NCBI GenBank assembly: GCA_036852015.1
Contig: JAANDG010000217.1
Location: 1-64,000, forward strand
From: Pelodera strongyloides
Taxonomy: Eukaryota; Nematoda; Chromadorea; Rhabditida; Rhabditidae
Direction: 5' to 3'
Length of the DNA: 64,000 bases
Shown: positions 11,701 to 23,714 of the stretch, one piece after another
How positions within the stretch are numbered: position 1 is the first letter of the stretch
Layout: every line of letters begins with the position of its first letter
Translations under genes and position numbers: made by a program
The notes under the pieces: model-generated
Database searches by the model: none
Told to the model about the DNA's origin: nothing
Seen by the model: the letters and a program-made list of their open reading frames with translations, nothing else

Positions 11701-14700
11701 CTAAGTCTTTGGGCTACTCTTCTGTGGCTGAACACCGTTTGGCCAACAAAATGGCCGCAAGTCCAGAAACAGTTCGATCGTTCTTCAACGCGTATGTTTA
11801 CTGTTTTCGGTTTCATGGGCATTTTCGATTTTCTGGGGTTTTCTTTTCAGTTTTCCACAAGGTGCGTAAGCGTAAGATACACACGAACCGCCTAGGACGG
11901 TTCTAGGCCATCTCCATGTCCGGGGGGTAATTTTGAAGCTACATCGTACGATCTACGATAAAAGGAAAACTAAAAAAAACTTTCTTTTGCGAATTTTGCG
12001 TACGGGATTTATGCCTGTTTATTCCGATGCTGGTTACAATATCAAACGGTGTCTTTTGTTTCTTTTCACATACTTCTATTTGCTGCAAATTGCAAACCTT
12101 TGTTTTAGTCTTGTGCGCCGTGTGAGGCCTGTTTTCCTCGATCGTGTTGACGCATGGAGTGAATTTGCACAGCGAAGTGAATTGTTCGGTGGCGAACTTC
12201 AGGTTTGTGTTATGTGTCTGTCAAAGGTCAGGGCGCGTACGGGATGCTCTTTACGAAAGGAAAACATGCAAATTTCTCGCTCTTGGGATGGACATTTCCG
12301 AAAGGTTCTAATGCTTGGAGAAGGCTCAAGACACAGTTTGAATAAGTATGCAAAATGCAAATGGTTTAATTTTTACATGCTAATTCGTACGGTATTTTGA
12401 GCTTTCTCCAAGCATTAGAACAGTTCGGAAATGTCCATCCCGAACGAGAAATTTGCATGTTTTCCTTTCGGAAAGAGCATCCCGAACGTGCCCTCACTCT
12501 TGCGTTTGTGTCTTTCAGACAACTGAGACAACTTTTTGTAAGTAAGTTAATAGTATTACTGGGTGAAATAGAATTAAAGGAAGTTATTAAATTAAGATAG
12601 TTAAAAAAAGATGTGATTTTCTTTACTTTTCAGGCCCATGACTTGTTCTACATTAGTCGTCGCGAAGCCGAAGAGCATTATGAGTAAGTGTTTGTAATTT
12701 GTAATCCTTTTTCTCGTTTTTCGTATTGTCTTTTTCTGCGGTTTTCGTTTTGCCGTTATGGTAAGTGTTCTATGCCCATGTTTATCGAGAAGTTCAGTGA
12801 AAGTGTAGGCCGGTACCGGTACACGCATTCGTATATTCGTTTTCCTTGCACGGGCACGCCTATTTTATTTTCTACTGTTTTCCTTTTTTTTCGTACCTGC
12901 GTAAGATTTACTAGTTTTATTTAAGATTAAGAGTAATTTCTTTAGTGTGAATTCTTTGGACCTGATGAACCATTTCCCGTTCTGGCCAACTTTCACTAAC
13001 ATTACCACCGTGCTGTCGCAGCTGTTCAATTTGGAATTCCAGGTTTGATTACTGTAATTTTGTGACCCTTTTAAAGCGGTATAACACCCAGGGTTTGAAA
13101 CGGATTTTGGATGCGTTATTATATATTATCATGTATTATATGCAACTGCAAACTTTGTGCCATTATTTACGCGAAAAAAAAAAGAGTTTTTCATATACAT
13201 GGAAATGCACTTGTCCTGAAAGCCCGCATTTAATTATCATGTTATCATTATAGGATATCACCGATTCTGGCCTTGAAAGAGCACATCAAGATGCCCGAAT
13301 TTTCTCCGTAAAAGACAAAAGCACAGGTGAGAGTTTTGAGGACAGGACATAAATACTTACTTAAAGCGAAATACCGGCCGGATTTTGAAACACATCGTGA
13401 ACAACTGAATTCTTGCGTATTTATGCTAATTTGCTCGATTTTTTATTCTAATTTATGTTCATTTGCATAAGCTGCATAAGAATGTAGGTGTCCACGATGC
13501 GTTTCAAGAACCGGCCGGTCTTTCGCTTTAATGATTATGATACCCTAAGTTCTATGTTTAACTTGATGGTTTTGTATGGTTTATTGAATACGCCCAAACA
13601 CATTGCGCTTCATATCAGGGAATCCCTTTTTGGAACGTAATATTTTTTATGTAGTTTGTAATTATTTTATTTATTTATTAAATAACACCACAGGGAAAGT
13701 AGTAGTAGTAATTGTTGTTTGGCTTTCTTATTTTGTTTTTATCTTTCGTTTATGCAGGCGATCACCTTGGAAGACTCTACGTGGATCCGTACGATCGAGA
13801 AAGCAAGCGTGGAGGATGGAATACGTTACTAGGAAGAAGTTTGTGATTTGAAAATAATTTTTAAAGCGAAATACCGGCCGGTTTTTGAAACGTATCGTGG
13901 GCACCTGAATCATTACGTATTTATGCTACGTTACTCGAATTTAGCTCGAGCATAAGAATGGAGGTGTCCACGATGCGTTTCAAAAACCGTCCGGTATTTC
14001 GCTTTATGCATTCTCTTTGGTGTTCCCTACCCTAATTAAGCCTCATTTAATGTGGGGGGGGGGGGGGGATTTACCTTTCGTTTGAATCAATAGATTGCCT
14101 ATTACTAGTGCTAGTACATTTTCTAAATGGCCGGAGACTGCATGAGAATCGATCGAATTCTTCGAAACACCGCCACTTTTTATGCTGATCTGAAACATGG
14201 CGATTTTTCTTTGAAAATGGCCTACATAGTTTTAGTCAATTTAACTTCTGTGTATGACTCACAATAAAACTTTTTCCGGACTACGGATGCTAATGCCAAT
14301 TTATACATTTGATACTTTATGTTTCGGTTCCTCATTTAAGAAGTGATCTCCAATTTCTATCTAAATGAAATCTCAATGGCCGGGGGACTACATGTGAAAA
14401 TTGCTTTATAAACACCGCTATTTTTTTTCTTGCTTTGAAACATTAAAGTGAAATACCGGCCGGTTTTTGTAATGCATCGTGGACAACTGAATTCTTACGT
14501 ATTTATGCAAAGTTGCTCGAATTTAGCTCGATTTTTTATTCTAATTTGTATTCATTTGCATAAGCTGCATACTATTGCTGGTGTACCCTGCCCTGTATGT
14601 TTCAAAAACGAAAATTATGCCTGATTTCAGCCGAGTCGAAAGAGCGTGGACTAGACAAGCTCGTTTATATGGTGGGATCGGCAGTTGCACCCACAGCGGA

Positions 14701-17115
14701 CTCACCGTCTCTTTTGCACTACCAACAACTACAGCAACTTTTGTTCTATGTATGTTATACTATTATGATGTGTTATTGGGTGCGGGTATACACCTGTCTA
14801 AGCTTTTATTAATGGCAAAACAACGTGGGGCTGGGTTTTATTGGTGTCTAGAGAGCTAGAGAGCCTGTCCTAGAAAAGGCGTGCACCCTTTTTGAACTGT
14901 TTCTTAACGCATGTATCTTTAAGCGCTACGGTATTTTAGTTACCATAATCGTTCCTTGGTAATTACGGAAACTACTAAAGGGTCGTAGTTCTCGGTGTAG
15001 GTGTATAGGCTGTAGAAGGTGATTTAAGGTTTAATACTTAATATTTTCTTCCGGCGCTTCTGGTGAGACTTGATTGACAAGCCAAGGATATAGCAATATA
15101 TATTCAGCTCGGCCGATCGGTTCAAATGCTGTGCTCCCGCTCGCCGTACCGTGACATTGCGGTTCCCTGGAGCCCGTTCTATGCATCAGATTGGGATGCA
15201 GCTGATCTTTTCCCAGCATTCTGTCAATTCTTTGTCCACAAACCGGCACTCTTGCAGGCTATCTCCAGTCCACATGTGGTAAGGTTTATTGAGATTGAGA
15301 TTAACTTTAAAGGGGTATGGCACGTGGTTTTAGAACGCGTATTATTGCAATTGTCTGTGCATCCATTACATGAGGAGATAAAGGTATAGTTTCCAGGATT
15401 TGGCTCGTAATTTTACTTCCGTATTAGGTGACCGGAGCTCAGCTATCGGACGAAGTCTCCGAACGGGTTGCCCTCGCTGTTTCCCGAGCGATGTTGTTTG
15501 AAAGCTACCGTACTCTTTTCTGGTCCGACTTCGACTTGAGTATCTACGAGATGGAGGACAGAAAGTAAGGGAGATGCTTGATTTTGAATTTATTTGGGTT
15601 TGCGCATTAAACGGTACAGTAAACGCAATATTCACTATCTTTGTATGTGGTGGTTGTCATCTTAATATTTGTGTGAAACATATCGGTCCTATTTCGACGG
15701 GTTCATTCCAACTTGTCTTACATAATTTGTTGTCACTTTGGTTTGTTATTGTTTTGGTGCTCTTCACTATATAGGAATACTATATTTACTATACTATACT
15801 ATACTATACTATACTATATACTAAGCTATATAGGAAATACAGGCTAAACTCACCTTTCTAATACACATCCACATGGGATTTCTACCCTCCTATCATTATG
15901 ATGTTTTGCACGAATGGTATTTAAGGTGAGAGACGAAAGGCCTGGGTGTCCTTAGTGACTGTGTATACATATTTTACATATTGTCATTTCAGACAAAAGT
16001 TCTGGTTGGATATGTATCGCGAGATGACAAAGGAGTATTTCCCGTGGAAGATGAACAAGAATGACTATCAGCCGTGCTCATTCATGCCCATCTTTGCCCT
16101 ACAACCGCACATGTCGATGTACTATAGGAAGCTGTGGACTGAGGTTTGGTTTTTGAATAGTTATTATTTACTGTTTATTTACTATTGCTGTGAATACTAA
16201 CTTATTTACTGTACTTGTACTTTATATTTTTTTACACACAACCTGACAATAAGTCAGTAGCCAGCAGGTCCGGAATTATTGAAGATTTGAAATTGAAATG
16301 TTTGACGCTTGTATGTAGCAGGCAAATGTTTTCGTCCCAACTTTAGTTTCTTGTTCATTATTATGATTATTCGTGTTAGCGTTTAGTTCTGTTTACGTGC
16401 CGATGTAATGGAACTTGACGTGTCTGGTAATAATCTAAAATTTAATTAATCGTATATTGTTAGATGCTCGCGCTTGACGTTCACGAAACATTCAATAAAG
16501 AAAATGATGAAACGCGGACGGGAGAACGCTTCAAAACCACAATTCTGAACCGAGGCGCAGGAGACGTGGCCAAGGAGCTCTATAGGAGATTCCAGGTTAG
16601 TTTTTTTCTTTTTTTTGAAGCGGTATGATACGTGGTTTGTAAAAGGTTATAGGTGGGCGACGATTGTACCTGTGCGACTAGCGATACAGGTGGTATCGCT
16701 AAGGCGAAATACCTGCCGGTTTTTGAAATACATCGAGTAGACCAGCATTCTTATGCAGCGTATGCAAATGAACATAAATTATAATAAAAAATCGAGCTAC
16801 ATTCGAGAAAATTAGCATAAATACGTAAGAATTCAGTTATCCACGATACGTTTGAAAAACCGGCCGGTATTTCACTTTAGTGTGCTCATGTGCTTTGGTG
16901 ATATGCTTGGTTATGGGTGACTCGTGACTCCATCACTGAAGCGGTTTGGCATTTGGTTATGCAACGTACTTAGTAAACGTCAGACAAACTACGTGCTATA
17001 TTGCTTTAAACAATTAACTTACTTTCAGGGGCGAGATCCATCAGTGGGTGCAATTTGCGATTTCTACGATCCACCAGCATTGTATCAGGTGGAAGAGGAG
17101 GAGAACTCACGATAG
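2708..17115 (+). CDS. M3-family (oligopeptidase A / mitochondrial intermediate peptidase-like) protein lacking the zinc site
   Basis: Twenty-four exons join in one frame to about 791 residues: 2708-2794, 2897-3030, 3247-3351, 3611-3684, 3908-3978, 4283-4372, 4698-4766, 4945-5013, 5288-5382, 5898-6002, 6403-6487, 11254-11351, 11690-11791, 12109-12202, 12634-12683, 12946-13042, 13254-13326, 13758-13838, 14631-14749, 15108-15278, 15428-15564, 15993-16143, 16464-16595, 17029-17115. The first roughly 78 residues contain no Asp or Glu but many Arg, Lys and Ser, as in a matrix-targeting sequence. M3 landmarks are plain: GYSSVAEHRLANKMAASPE in the middle, a tail ending near RFQGRDPS. Where active M3 enzymes have HEFGH, this protein reads FYLGR (about 565-569), and the third zinc ligand Glu is Asp (about 599). 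Active members cleave peptides; this copy is inferred to be non-catalytic. Start chosen as the first of two ATGs after the acceptor. Introns are full of mobile elements. Confidence 0.9.
5395..5412 (+). repeat. Poly-G run
   Basis: An uninterrupted G tract begins a few bases after the donor of exon 9 of the M3-like gene. A similar G tract lies at about 14052-14068. Such runs are prone to length errors in assembly. Confidence 0.85.
5414..5496 (+). repeat. tRNA-derived repeat in intron 9 of the M3-like gene
   Basis: The stretch starts GGTGGCGCAGTGCCTAAG (A-box-like) and contains GGTTCGTCTCC (B box), and ends GGGCACACCA. The outer four bases (GGTG with CACC) can pair, but the rest of the acceptor and the anticodon arm pair poorly. 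A tRNA-derived SINE head or decayed tRNA is the best reading. Confidence 0.5.
6686..7288 (+). repeat. Left LTR, 603 bp
   Basis: Starts TGTTGAATCC and ends GGTTTTTCA. Nearly identical to the right copy at 10519. Confidence 0.93.
9226..10010 (+). repeat. Three dispersed copies of an internal motif of the LTR element
   Basis: A motif of the type CTCAATTGCAGATTACATCA, usually after ACTTCAC or ACTACGC, appears near 9229, 9863 and 9973, with CAATTG inverted inside it. These are internal repeats of the non-coding element; function unknown. Confidence 0.6.
10519..11121 (+). repeat. Right LTR, 603 bp
   Basis: Same length and ends as the left LTR, closing with GGTTATTCA and followed at once by the GCATT target duplication. 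Confidence 0.93.
12229..12495. mobile_element. MITE with about 95-bp inverted ends
   Basis: The left arm (CGGGATGCTCTTT..., AAACATGCAAATTTCTCG, CTAATGCTTGGAGAA) is repeated in inverse in the right arm up to 12495, with a short spacer. It fills much of the intron between exons 14 and 15 of the M3-like gene. Fully non-coding. Confidence 0.85.
13361..13531. mobile_element. TTAA-flanked MITE, family A, copy 1
   Basis: Begins TTAA + AGCGAAATACCGGCCGG and ends with the inverse CCGGCCGGTCTTTCGCT + TTAA. It is about 170 bp long. TTAA at both ends suggests a TTAA target duplication, as for piggyBac-type elements; that assignment is an inference. The middle has short inverted blocks around TTTATGCTAATTTGCTCG. 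Confidence 0.88.
13861..14006. mobile_element. Family A MITE, copy 2
   Basis: Same ends as copy 1 (AGCGAAATACCGGCCGG and inverse), slightly shorter, in the next intron of the M3-like gene. The right end is missing the last A of TTAA. Confidence 0.85.
14443..14612 (+). mobile_element. Family A MITE, truncated at its right end beside a splice acceptor
   Basis: The left arm is intact (TTAAAGTGAAATACCGGCCG), but the right arm stops after GTTTCAAAAACG, and only 18 bases later comes the acceptor GATTTCAG of exon 19. Element sequence therefore forms most of the intron upstream of that acceptor, including likely branch-point region. Confidence 0.75.
15781..15828. repeat. TATAC microsatellite
   Basis: About seven tandem copies of a 5-base unit (ACTAT) in the intron between exons 21 and 22 of the M3-like gene. 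Confidence 0.85.
16700..16880. mobile_element. Family A MITE, copy 4
   Basis: Ends read GGCGAAATACCTGCCGG on the left and AACCGGCCGGTATTTCACTT on the right. The inner order is reversed relative to copies 1 and 2. It lies in the last intron of the M3-like gene. Confidence 0.83.
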
Positions 17116-18118
17116 TTTGTTGAGGGTTTTTATTTTATTTTAAAGTGGTATGACACGTGGTTTGTGAAAAGTATGCTGGACAGCTGATTGTGCAGCATAT
17201 GATTATACGTAAAATGTGTTCCGTTTTGTGCTGGAGCATTTATGTACCAAACGACGTACCGCAAATCTTTTGAAGACGTTCTTTCGGTGTTGATAGTTGA
17301 TTAGTTGATTTTAAATGTTAGTTGTAGTCAGAAAGTGTTATACGTTAAGAGTTGTTTTTAGATGCAGATTTTTGATTGTGAAATGTAGAAATCACATGAT
17401 ATCTATGAATATACAGTTAATCCTATACATATACGCAGGTGTGTTAATATAGTCTTGGTCTTGTGATGATGTTGATGAATATCACATCGTCTCTATGAAT
17501 TACTTAAAGTAGTAACTCTTCAAGAAGATTTGTTTTGTATGACGAAACTTAATGATTTTCTCGGAATATTAACATAATGGGTAGCCTAAAAGTACGGTAT
17601 CGCGCACAGAGTTACCCCACTATCTGCGCTCCACATTTCAGAGATATATAAACTTATAAGCCAGGACTAGGGGATGTTGTCTGTTTCCTTTAACGGCTTA
17701 GGTTTTTCATAGAGGACATAAGAAATCTTTTGTGAAGAAGATTTTGTAATCATTTTTAATTTTTAGGATTAGTTTATAGAATATGTAGGTTTAGTTCATT
17801 TAGTGGATCTAGGATTATTGCTCACCAATTCTTTATATAAGTACTGATGCGGGCTCACTATTTTTCTTTTTGTTTTCGCTATGATCCATGATCATGACTT
17901 TTTCTCTTATAGATGTTGTTGCAAGTTTTGTACTATTTATATTTATATGTAATAGAAATAAAATAAATTATTTTATGTAATGTTCCCACCCTTGTTGACA
18001 GTGAAATGTTTGTTTCATCATCAGCTACCTTTATATGGATTTTCTGTTTGGCTTAATTGTGTTATTGTCCTCTGTTGGTTTCATTATTTCGTATTGTCAT
18101 TGTAAAGAAATATTTTCA
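17116..18118 (+). other. 3' flank of the M3-like gene and spacer
   Basis: No coding exon seen. A likely poly(A) signal AATAAA lies near 17956. The next gene's acceptor is at 18119, so the gap from cleavage to trans-splice site would be only about 130-150 bases. Near 17143 the motif AAAGTGGTATGACACGTGG marks another, related MITE family also seen near 13070, 15310, 16620 and 27175. Confidence 0.55.
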
Positions 18119-18120
18119 GA
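18108..18120 (+). promoter_or_regulatory. Probable spliced-leader acceptor of the TFIIE alpha gene
   Basis: ATATTTTCAG precedes a 43-base leader and the start codon at 18162. No upstream coding donor in phase is apparent. Confidence 0.55.
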
Positions 18121-18161
18121 ATTGGGTGAACAAACTTTTTCTTTCGAACGTTTTCGAGGAA

Positions 18162-21100
18162 ATGGATAATTCATCTGGGGCGAAGAATGAAGAAAAAGGA
18201 GATGTGGTGAGTTCACTTAACAATTTTGTTTATGTTAACGTATGCAAATTTTGCTTGATTGTCGTACTGTACACTTATTAAGCGTGTTTGTGAGCATTGT
18301 GTTGTTTGGTTACTGTAAGTGTTTGTACACTATACTTTATATGTTTATTGTAGTAATGGTATAGAGCAATGATTACTTGGCTGGAACTCGGTTGAGCTCC
18401 AGAAATAGAATTCATTGAAAGACGTGGTGTTTTAGGTCGTTACTGAGATTCCTGCTGCTCTCGATAAACTGCTCTTGTTAATGGTGAAGAATTTCTATTC
18501 AAAGGAACAGTTTCTTCTGGTTTACTATATTATGAGGGTGAGTTTTTTTTGTATTTTTAAATAATATTTTGCAAACGTATGTTGTTTAGTAGGTTGGTGG
18601 GTATGGTTTGATATCTTGGAGATTTAGAAGAATAGAAAAGGCTTTGTTGGCAACCAACCCTATATATAATATAAGTAATGATGGGGTTTACCGTTTCCTC
18701 CTATATCATCTCAGTCATATCTTATCGTGATAATGTTTTTTTTTCGTTATTGTGGTTCCACATAATTAGTTAATTATTTCCCTCCATATAGAGTGTTGCA
18801 GGCAGTCTGTATAAAAGAAGAACACTTGCGTGCGCGAGTCCAGTTTGAGCACAAGCAAATGCGAGCTGTGAGTTTGTGTACTTTAACTTTTATTCTAGAT
18901 TTGTATATTTTATGAAAATTATTTTTTTTGGCCCTTATTAATAATTAATTTAATAAAAATTATGCAAATGGGAGCTGTGGGTTCTTTTCTAGATTTGTAT
19001 GCAAATGATGTAATTATAATGATATTTTTAGCCTATTGTGAGGATTAGTTTTATCACTATTTGCAAATGATACTTGTCAAGAAATTCACGATTGTCTGTT
19101 CTTTGTGTACGTATTACTTGATTGAGACTGTCTGATTATGTATGAGTATATGCTTGTTTATAAATAAAAAATAAAATAAAAACTCTTACGCCACAATAGC
19201 GTGCTCCTTTAGTCAAGGATAGTTCAACACATTGTTCAAAGCATATGACTTGGTCGTAGAGGTCCTTAGGCGACGAGTTCCAGATGACAGATTATTGATT
19301 TATTGATTTTTATTTATTTAGTGGATTGCACAGTTGAAAGGCGACAAGATTATTCGGGAGCGTTTGATTTCGCAGAAGAACGCCAATAATAGAAATGTGA
19401 CGATGATCTTCTATTTCATCAACTACCGTGCACTCTTGAACATACTGGCGTACAAGATTGATCACATGAGGTGGGGGGCTTGGGCAGGGCATAAAACTCG
19501 TCGGGTAAAGCTCAAAACCCAAAACCACCATTCAAATATATGTAGTTTCCGAAATTTGCATCTCCATGATACGTTTCTGATTTTCACCATACCTAATATT
19601 CTAATCCCGACGGTGGTATGGCTACGAGCTCAAGACCACCGTCTAAATTTATGCAGTATGCTAATCGAAAGGTGGTTTCGTCGGTCAGAGCGTCAACGAG
19701 TTTATGCCATGGGCTTGGGCGTACCTTATTCTTTGCGGAACTTAATACATTAGAGGCCCTATGATACTAGTATCGCTTTATGGAATCAGTGAAACACGTT
19801 GAAATGAACTATACCTTATGTTCGTCAGCCTTTCCGTTTCCGTATGTTATTCTAGTGCGAAACATATTTTGCCAATTTTTCGCGGTGTGTTAAAGGATTT
19901 CGCTTTGCCTGCAGCTAGGAGGTTAACAGTGTGCGTGTAGCCGAACTAGAACACAGGGCCTGGTCCCTGATCATCCTATAATTCACCGCTTACAATTCGA
20001 GGATTACAATCGGCGAGCCAATAAATTAGTGGAAAGAACAACATCAACAAGTATCATACAGTTCACTAAGTTCACTTTCATTTCAGACAGAGATTGGAGG
20101 CGAGAGAAAAGGACTCTGTGCAAAAGTCACATTACAAGTGTGGGCGATGTGAAGCACAATACGAGGATATGGACATGGATCGGATTTTTGATCCGATGAC
20201 AATGGGTAAGAAATATTTACATTTACATGTCTGTCACTTGTCACTTGTTCTTGTTATGTCGTTTCTGGTATATGTTTGTGAACAGGTGAACAATCCAGGA
20301 ACAGCCATGTTTAGGAATTGAGCTCAGCTTAGAGCAACATCGGTTTCATAACCGATGTTATACCGCTTTAAATATGAACGCGCGTTAACTATCCAAAAAG
20401 TATTTTCTCTTTGTTGCATGTCGAGTGTAAGTTGTTGGTCGTTGTCACAGTTATTTCCAACTTGTGTATGTAGATTCATTAGTATTGCGAACCCAGTATC
20501 GGTATTTTGTTAGAAACTTTATTTACTGTAGTTAATTGTGCTTCAGCGCTCACTTGCTGGCGATGTCAAGGAGAAGTGAAACAGGACGAGAGCTCGGGAC
20601 CGACAAGCGAAACAAGGTTGGCTTTTTTTTTTAGTTTTTCTTTTGGCAGGGCGGCAGGGCCAAGCTAGTTTGATAGTTCGCTCCGCTTTAACTATTTGAA
20701 ATATATTTGCAACATTATGTTTAGGCTTAATGAGGTTGTTAAGCATCTCTCTACTCTGCACGAGCTGTGCGCTGGTCTATCGTGTCCATTTTGTTTTTTA
20801 CTCATATTATTCAGGTCGCTGTTGGCCAAGTTCAACGAGCAGCTTGTGCCCATGTTCACGGTTATTCGAGAATTGAAAGGAATTCAACTGGCGCCACATT
20901 TGTATGAACCTGATATTAATAAGTATCTGGATGATCCGAATGGTATGTTTCTTTCGGTTAGAAATATAGAAATTCAGGCGATGGCTATGATTTTGTCCTC
21001 AATCGGAGGTCGTTTTCACCAACACACAGGGAGCCCTCCCTAGGCTCACGAGCGCTCTGAATCTCGTTTGCTCTCGCACTCTTTAGCTCCTTGGGGAGGC

Positions 21101-23693
21101 CAGGGAGGGCTCCTTGCGTGTTGGTGAATACGGCCTCTGTTCAAATATGTAGTGTTTATCGATTGCCTGCCAATGGGATTTCTTTGTATATAAAAGGCGT
21201 TCTATTAGCGTCATAGGAATGTTAGTAAGATTATTGGAATTTGGAACCCACAACCTAACCTTTCATAAACGCTTCAAAATTTACCAGCTACTGACGGGCA
21301 ACAACAATTGGTCGACTTCTCAGGAAAGGATCAAGGGGACGGAGCGCCCGTTCAGTTGGGAGGCGTCGCATTCAAGGTCTTAACTGTTATTTTATGTTTA
21401 TGTAATACAATAACTGCCGAATTTGGTCTCCGGTGGCGTACTTCGGTTTGTCTGGCACCGTAATTGCCTAAGCCTAATTCACGACAGTCATTACTTTGTC
21501 ACGTGCGCCCGGTTATTCAAATTACTCATTGCAGCATAGAACAGCTCTTATCTCGGCATTTCATACCTTGGTCGAGATTCTAGTGCAGGATTTCCATTAG
21601 GTTATCCGTTTATTATGTTCGCGGTTAAGTGTACAGGATATGTTGTGTGCATGGTAGTTCTTGAGTACTAGTAGTTCTCTACAGTAAGCTTGTCTTGTCA
21701 TTTACAGTATAATGTCGTTGTTCAGCAAGACGCCGGAAACCGTTCTTCGATGCTCAACAAGGAGACGATTATTGTGGATCTTAACGCTGGCTCCAATATG
21801 TGGGTTTTGATTTATTTTGGTAGATTTAGAATTAGAATAAGTCGGGTTTGTAGTTTGTACTCTGGTTGTGTACTTTGCTCCTTATTGTGTACTTTTCTCC
21901 ATTTTTGGTTGCTATATATTCAAAATTCAACTGTACTGTTTATATTATTGAGCACTTGCATGTGTATTTCCGTGTGAGCTTACGCCGTCAATGTCAAAAG
22001 AAGTTGATTTTCATTATGTATTTTTTTTTGCTATTTAACTGGTGATGTTTCAAAAGTTTGTTATCCGTTTCCTCGACGGGTTCGTGGTTGTTTCTGTCGC
22101 CTTTTCTATGGGAGTTTGTTAAAGTGTGCTGGCCGGCTCGTTACTGTGTATTGTATGCAAATTTCTTTTGCGCATTTGTGGCAGGCGATGCACACTTTGC
22201 ATGTAGACATGCAAATGCAGTTGTCCAGAATACCTTTCACGAGCCACTTGCCATACCGCTTTAATAATTGTTTACTGGTCCAAACGTTCATTCTTTACGA
22301 ATCTAATTTAGTGTTGTGGAGGAGCAGAAGGCTGTGCCCACGTGGCTGACCGAGTCGGCGATAGGAGGTGATGCAAATATACCTTCGGGAGCTGTTGTGG
22401 GAATTGACACGCTGTGAGTCCTTGTTTTTTTTGTTACCTTGCTTCTATGATATGACCTGGACCTTCTTGATAAGTCAGTGTCCATGCGTCTAGGGATGAT
22501 TTATTGATCTCTAGGGTGAAGTTGTGGTGATTTATTTATTTAATGATTGATTGATTGGTGAACGCTGAAACTACTGCTGATTTGTTCCAGATGATTAGTG
22601 TGGGGACCTACATAGAATGTATGGTGCAAACTGACTTGCAAATAAAAGCTGTTTATTGCATCACTACATGATTTTTTGCATATAACTAGGAGGCGGACGT
22701 TGAGTCCTGAGGCCTTATTCACCAACACGCAAGGAGCCCTCCCTGGCCTGCCCAGGGAGCGAAAGAGAGTGCGTAGAGAGTGCGAAAACAGAAGCGATTC
22801 AAGCGCTGGAGAGCCTAGGGAGGGGGTCCCTGTGTGTTGCTGAGTACGTCATATGTAGTTACCTAGGCGTACTGTAATTTTTGATGGCTTTTTAGAGAAG
22901 AGGAACCAGAACCGGCTGCCAAGCGAGCGGCCGTCGATCTGTCGATGCTAACTGAATTGGAAGGACTTGATGAACCTTCGACGACCGAGGAAAAGACTGA
23001 TATCACATCGGATCAAGGGACTATGGAGGAAGCGCAGGAAGAGGAGGACGGTCTGATGAGCGACGATGACGAACCGATGGTCATGTGCGAGGGCAAGGAG
23101 GTGTGTATTGATTTTTGTCTTTGTGTATTGATTTTTTTCTGGATTCATTGATTTTCTGCGCAGATCGATAATCCATTTTGCTACCTAGCTACATTGATTT
23201 ATTGATTTTTGTGTTCGATTGCACGATTATAGTGTTTTTGGTTTTCTCTTCATGAGTACCTAGCTTGAAGCCTTTTTGTATTTTTTTTGACTATTTTAGC
23301 CTGCGGAAAATGTAAGTAGGACAGTTTGGATACGTTTTGAGAGTGTATTAAGATTGCGTGTTCAACCTAAGGCCAACTTATACTAAATACTAGTTTATCC
23401 TAAATCCTAATCAGGCTATAAATCCATGCGTAGCATCAACCATCTCCGGATTGGCTTTGACGATCTCCGGAGGCAAATGCAAATATATAGATTTGGGTGA
23501 AACGTATCAGTGGTATTTTACGGTTATGTACGGTACGGTCTCCGAAATAACGCATGGAAATTGTACCCTGACCCTAATTACTCGTCTATTTTAGTATCCA
23601 CTGTCGGAAATCATCCCAGAAATGGTGGAGCGAATGTCAGAAGAAGAAAGAGCGCAATATGTTCAAGCTGTGCAGGAGAATATGGACTACTGA
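18162..23693 (+). CDS. gtf-2E1: General transcription factor IIE subunit alpha
   Basis: Thirteen exons give about 425 residues, close to the usual TFIIE alpha size: 18162-18206, 18436-18537, 18802-18867, 19322-19470, 20087-20205, 20547-20616, 20815-20942, 21288-21376, 21708-21799, 22312-22413, 22896-23100, 23300-23311, 23595-23693. The N-terminal part (about 15-120) fits the winged-helix domain of the family. A zinc ribbon follows: Cys139-x2-Cys142, then 21 residues, then Cys164-x2-Cys167, with FDPMT between, which is the hallmark of TFIIE alpha. The C-terminal third is acidic (EEEDGLMSDDDEPM), as in the human protein. TFIIE binds RNA polymerase II in the nucleus and recruits and stimulates TFIIH. 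The 12-base exon at 23300 keeps frame whether included or skipped. The gene follows the M3-like gene closely and may share its operon. Confidence 0.93.
19486..19712. mobile_element. MITE-like inverted repeat in an intron of TFIIE alpha
   Basis: GGCATAAAACTCGTCG near the left end is matched in inverse by ACGAGTTTATGCC near the right end; ACCACC and GGTGGT blocks also invert. A fragment with ATGCTAATTTGGAAGGTGG near 33326 is a related copy. Confidence 0.6.
21005..21138. mobile_element. GTATTCACC MITE, family B, copy 1
   Basis: Ends are forms of GAGGCCGTATTCACCAACAC, here GGAGGTCGTTTTCACCAACA and inverse; the inner arm GGGAGCCCTCCCT is also inverted. Located in an intron of TFIIE alpha. Other full copies lie near 22709, 29025, 29450, 44072 and 45597. 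Confidence 0.88.
22709..22850. mobile_element. Family B MITE, copy 2
   Basis: GAGGCCTTATTCACCAACAC at the left with a diverged inverse copy at the right (TTGCTGAGTACGTC). Orientation opposite to copy 1 judged by the inner segment. Confidence 0.82.
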
Positions 23694-23714
23694 TCAGTTT
23701 TGTTATTGTGGAAA

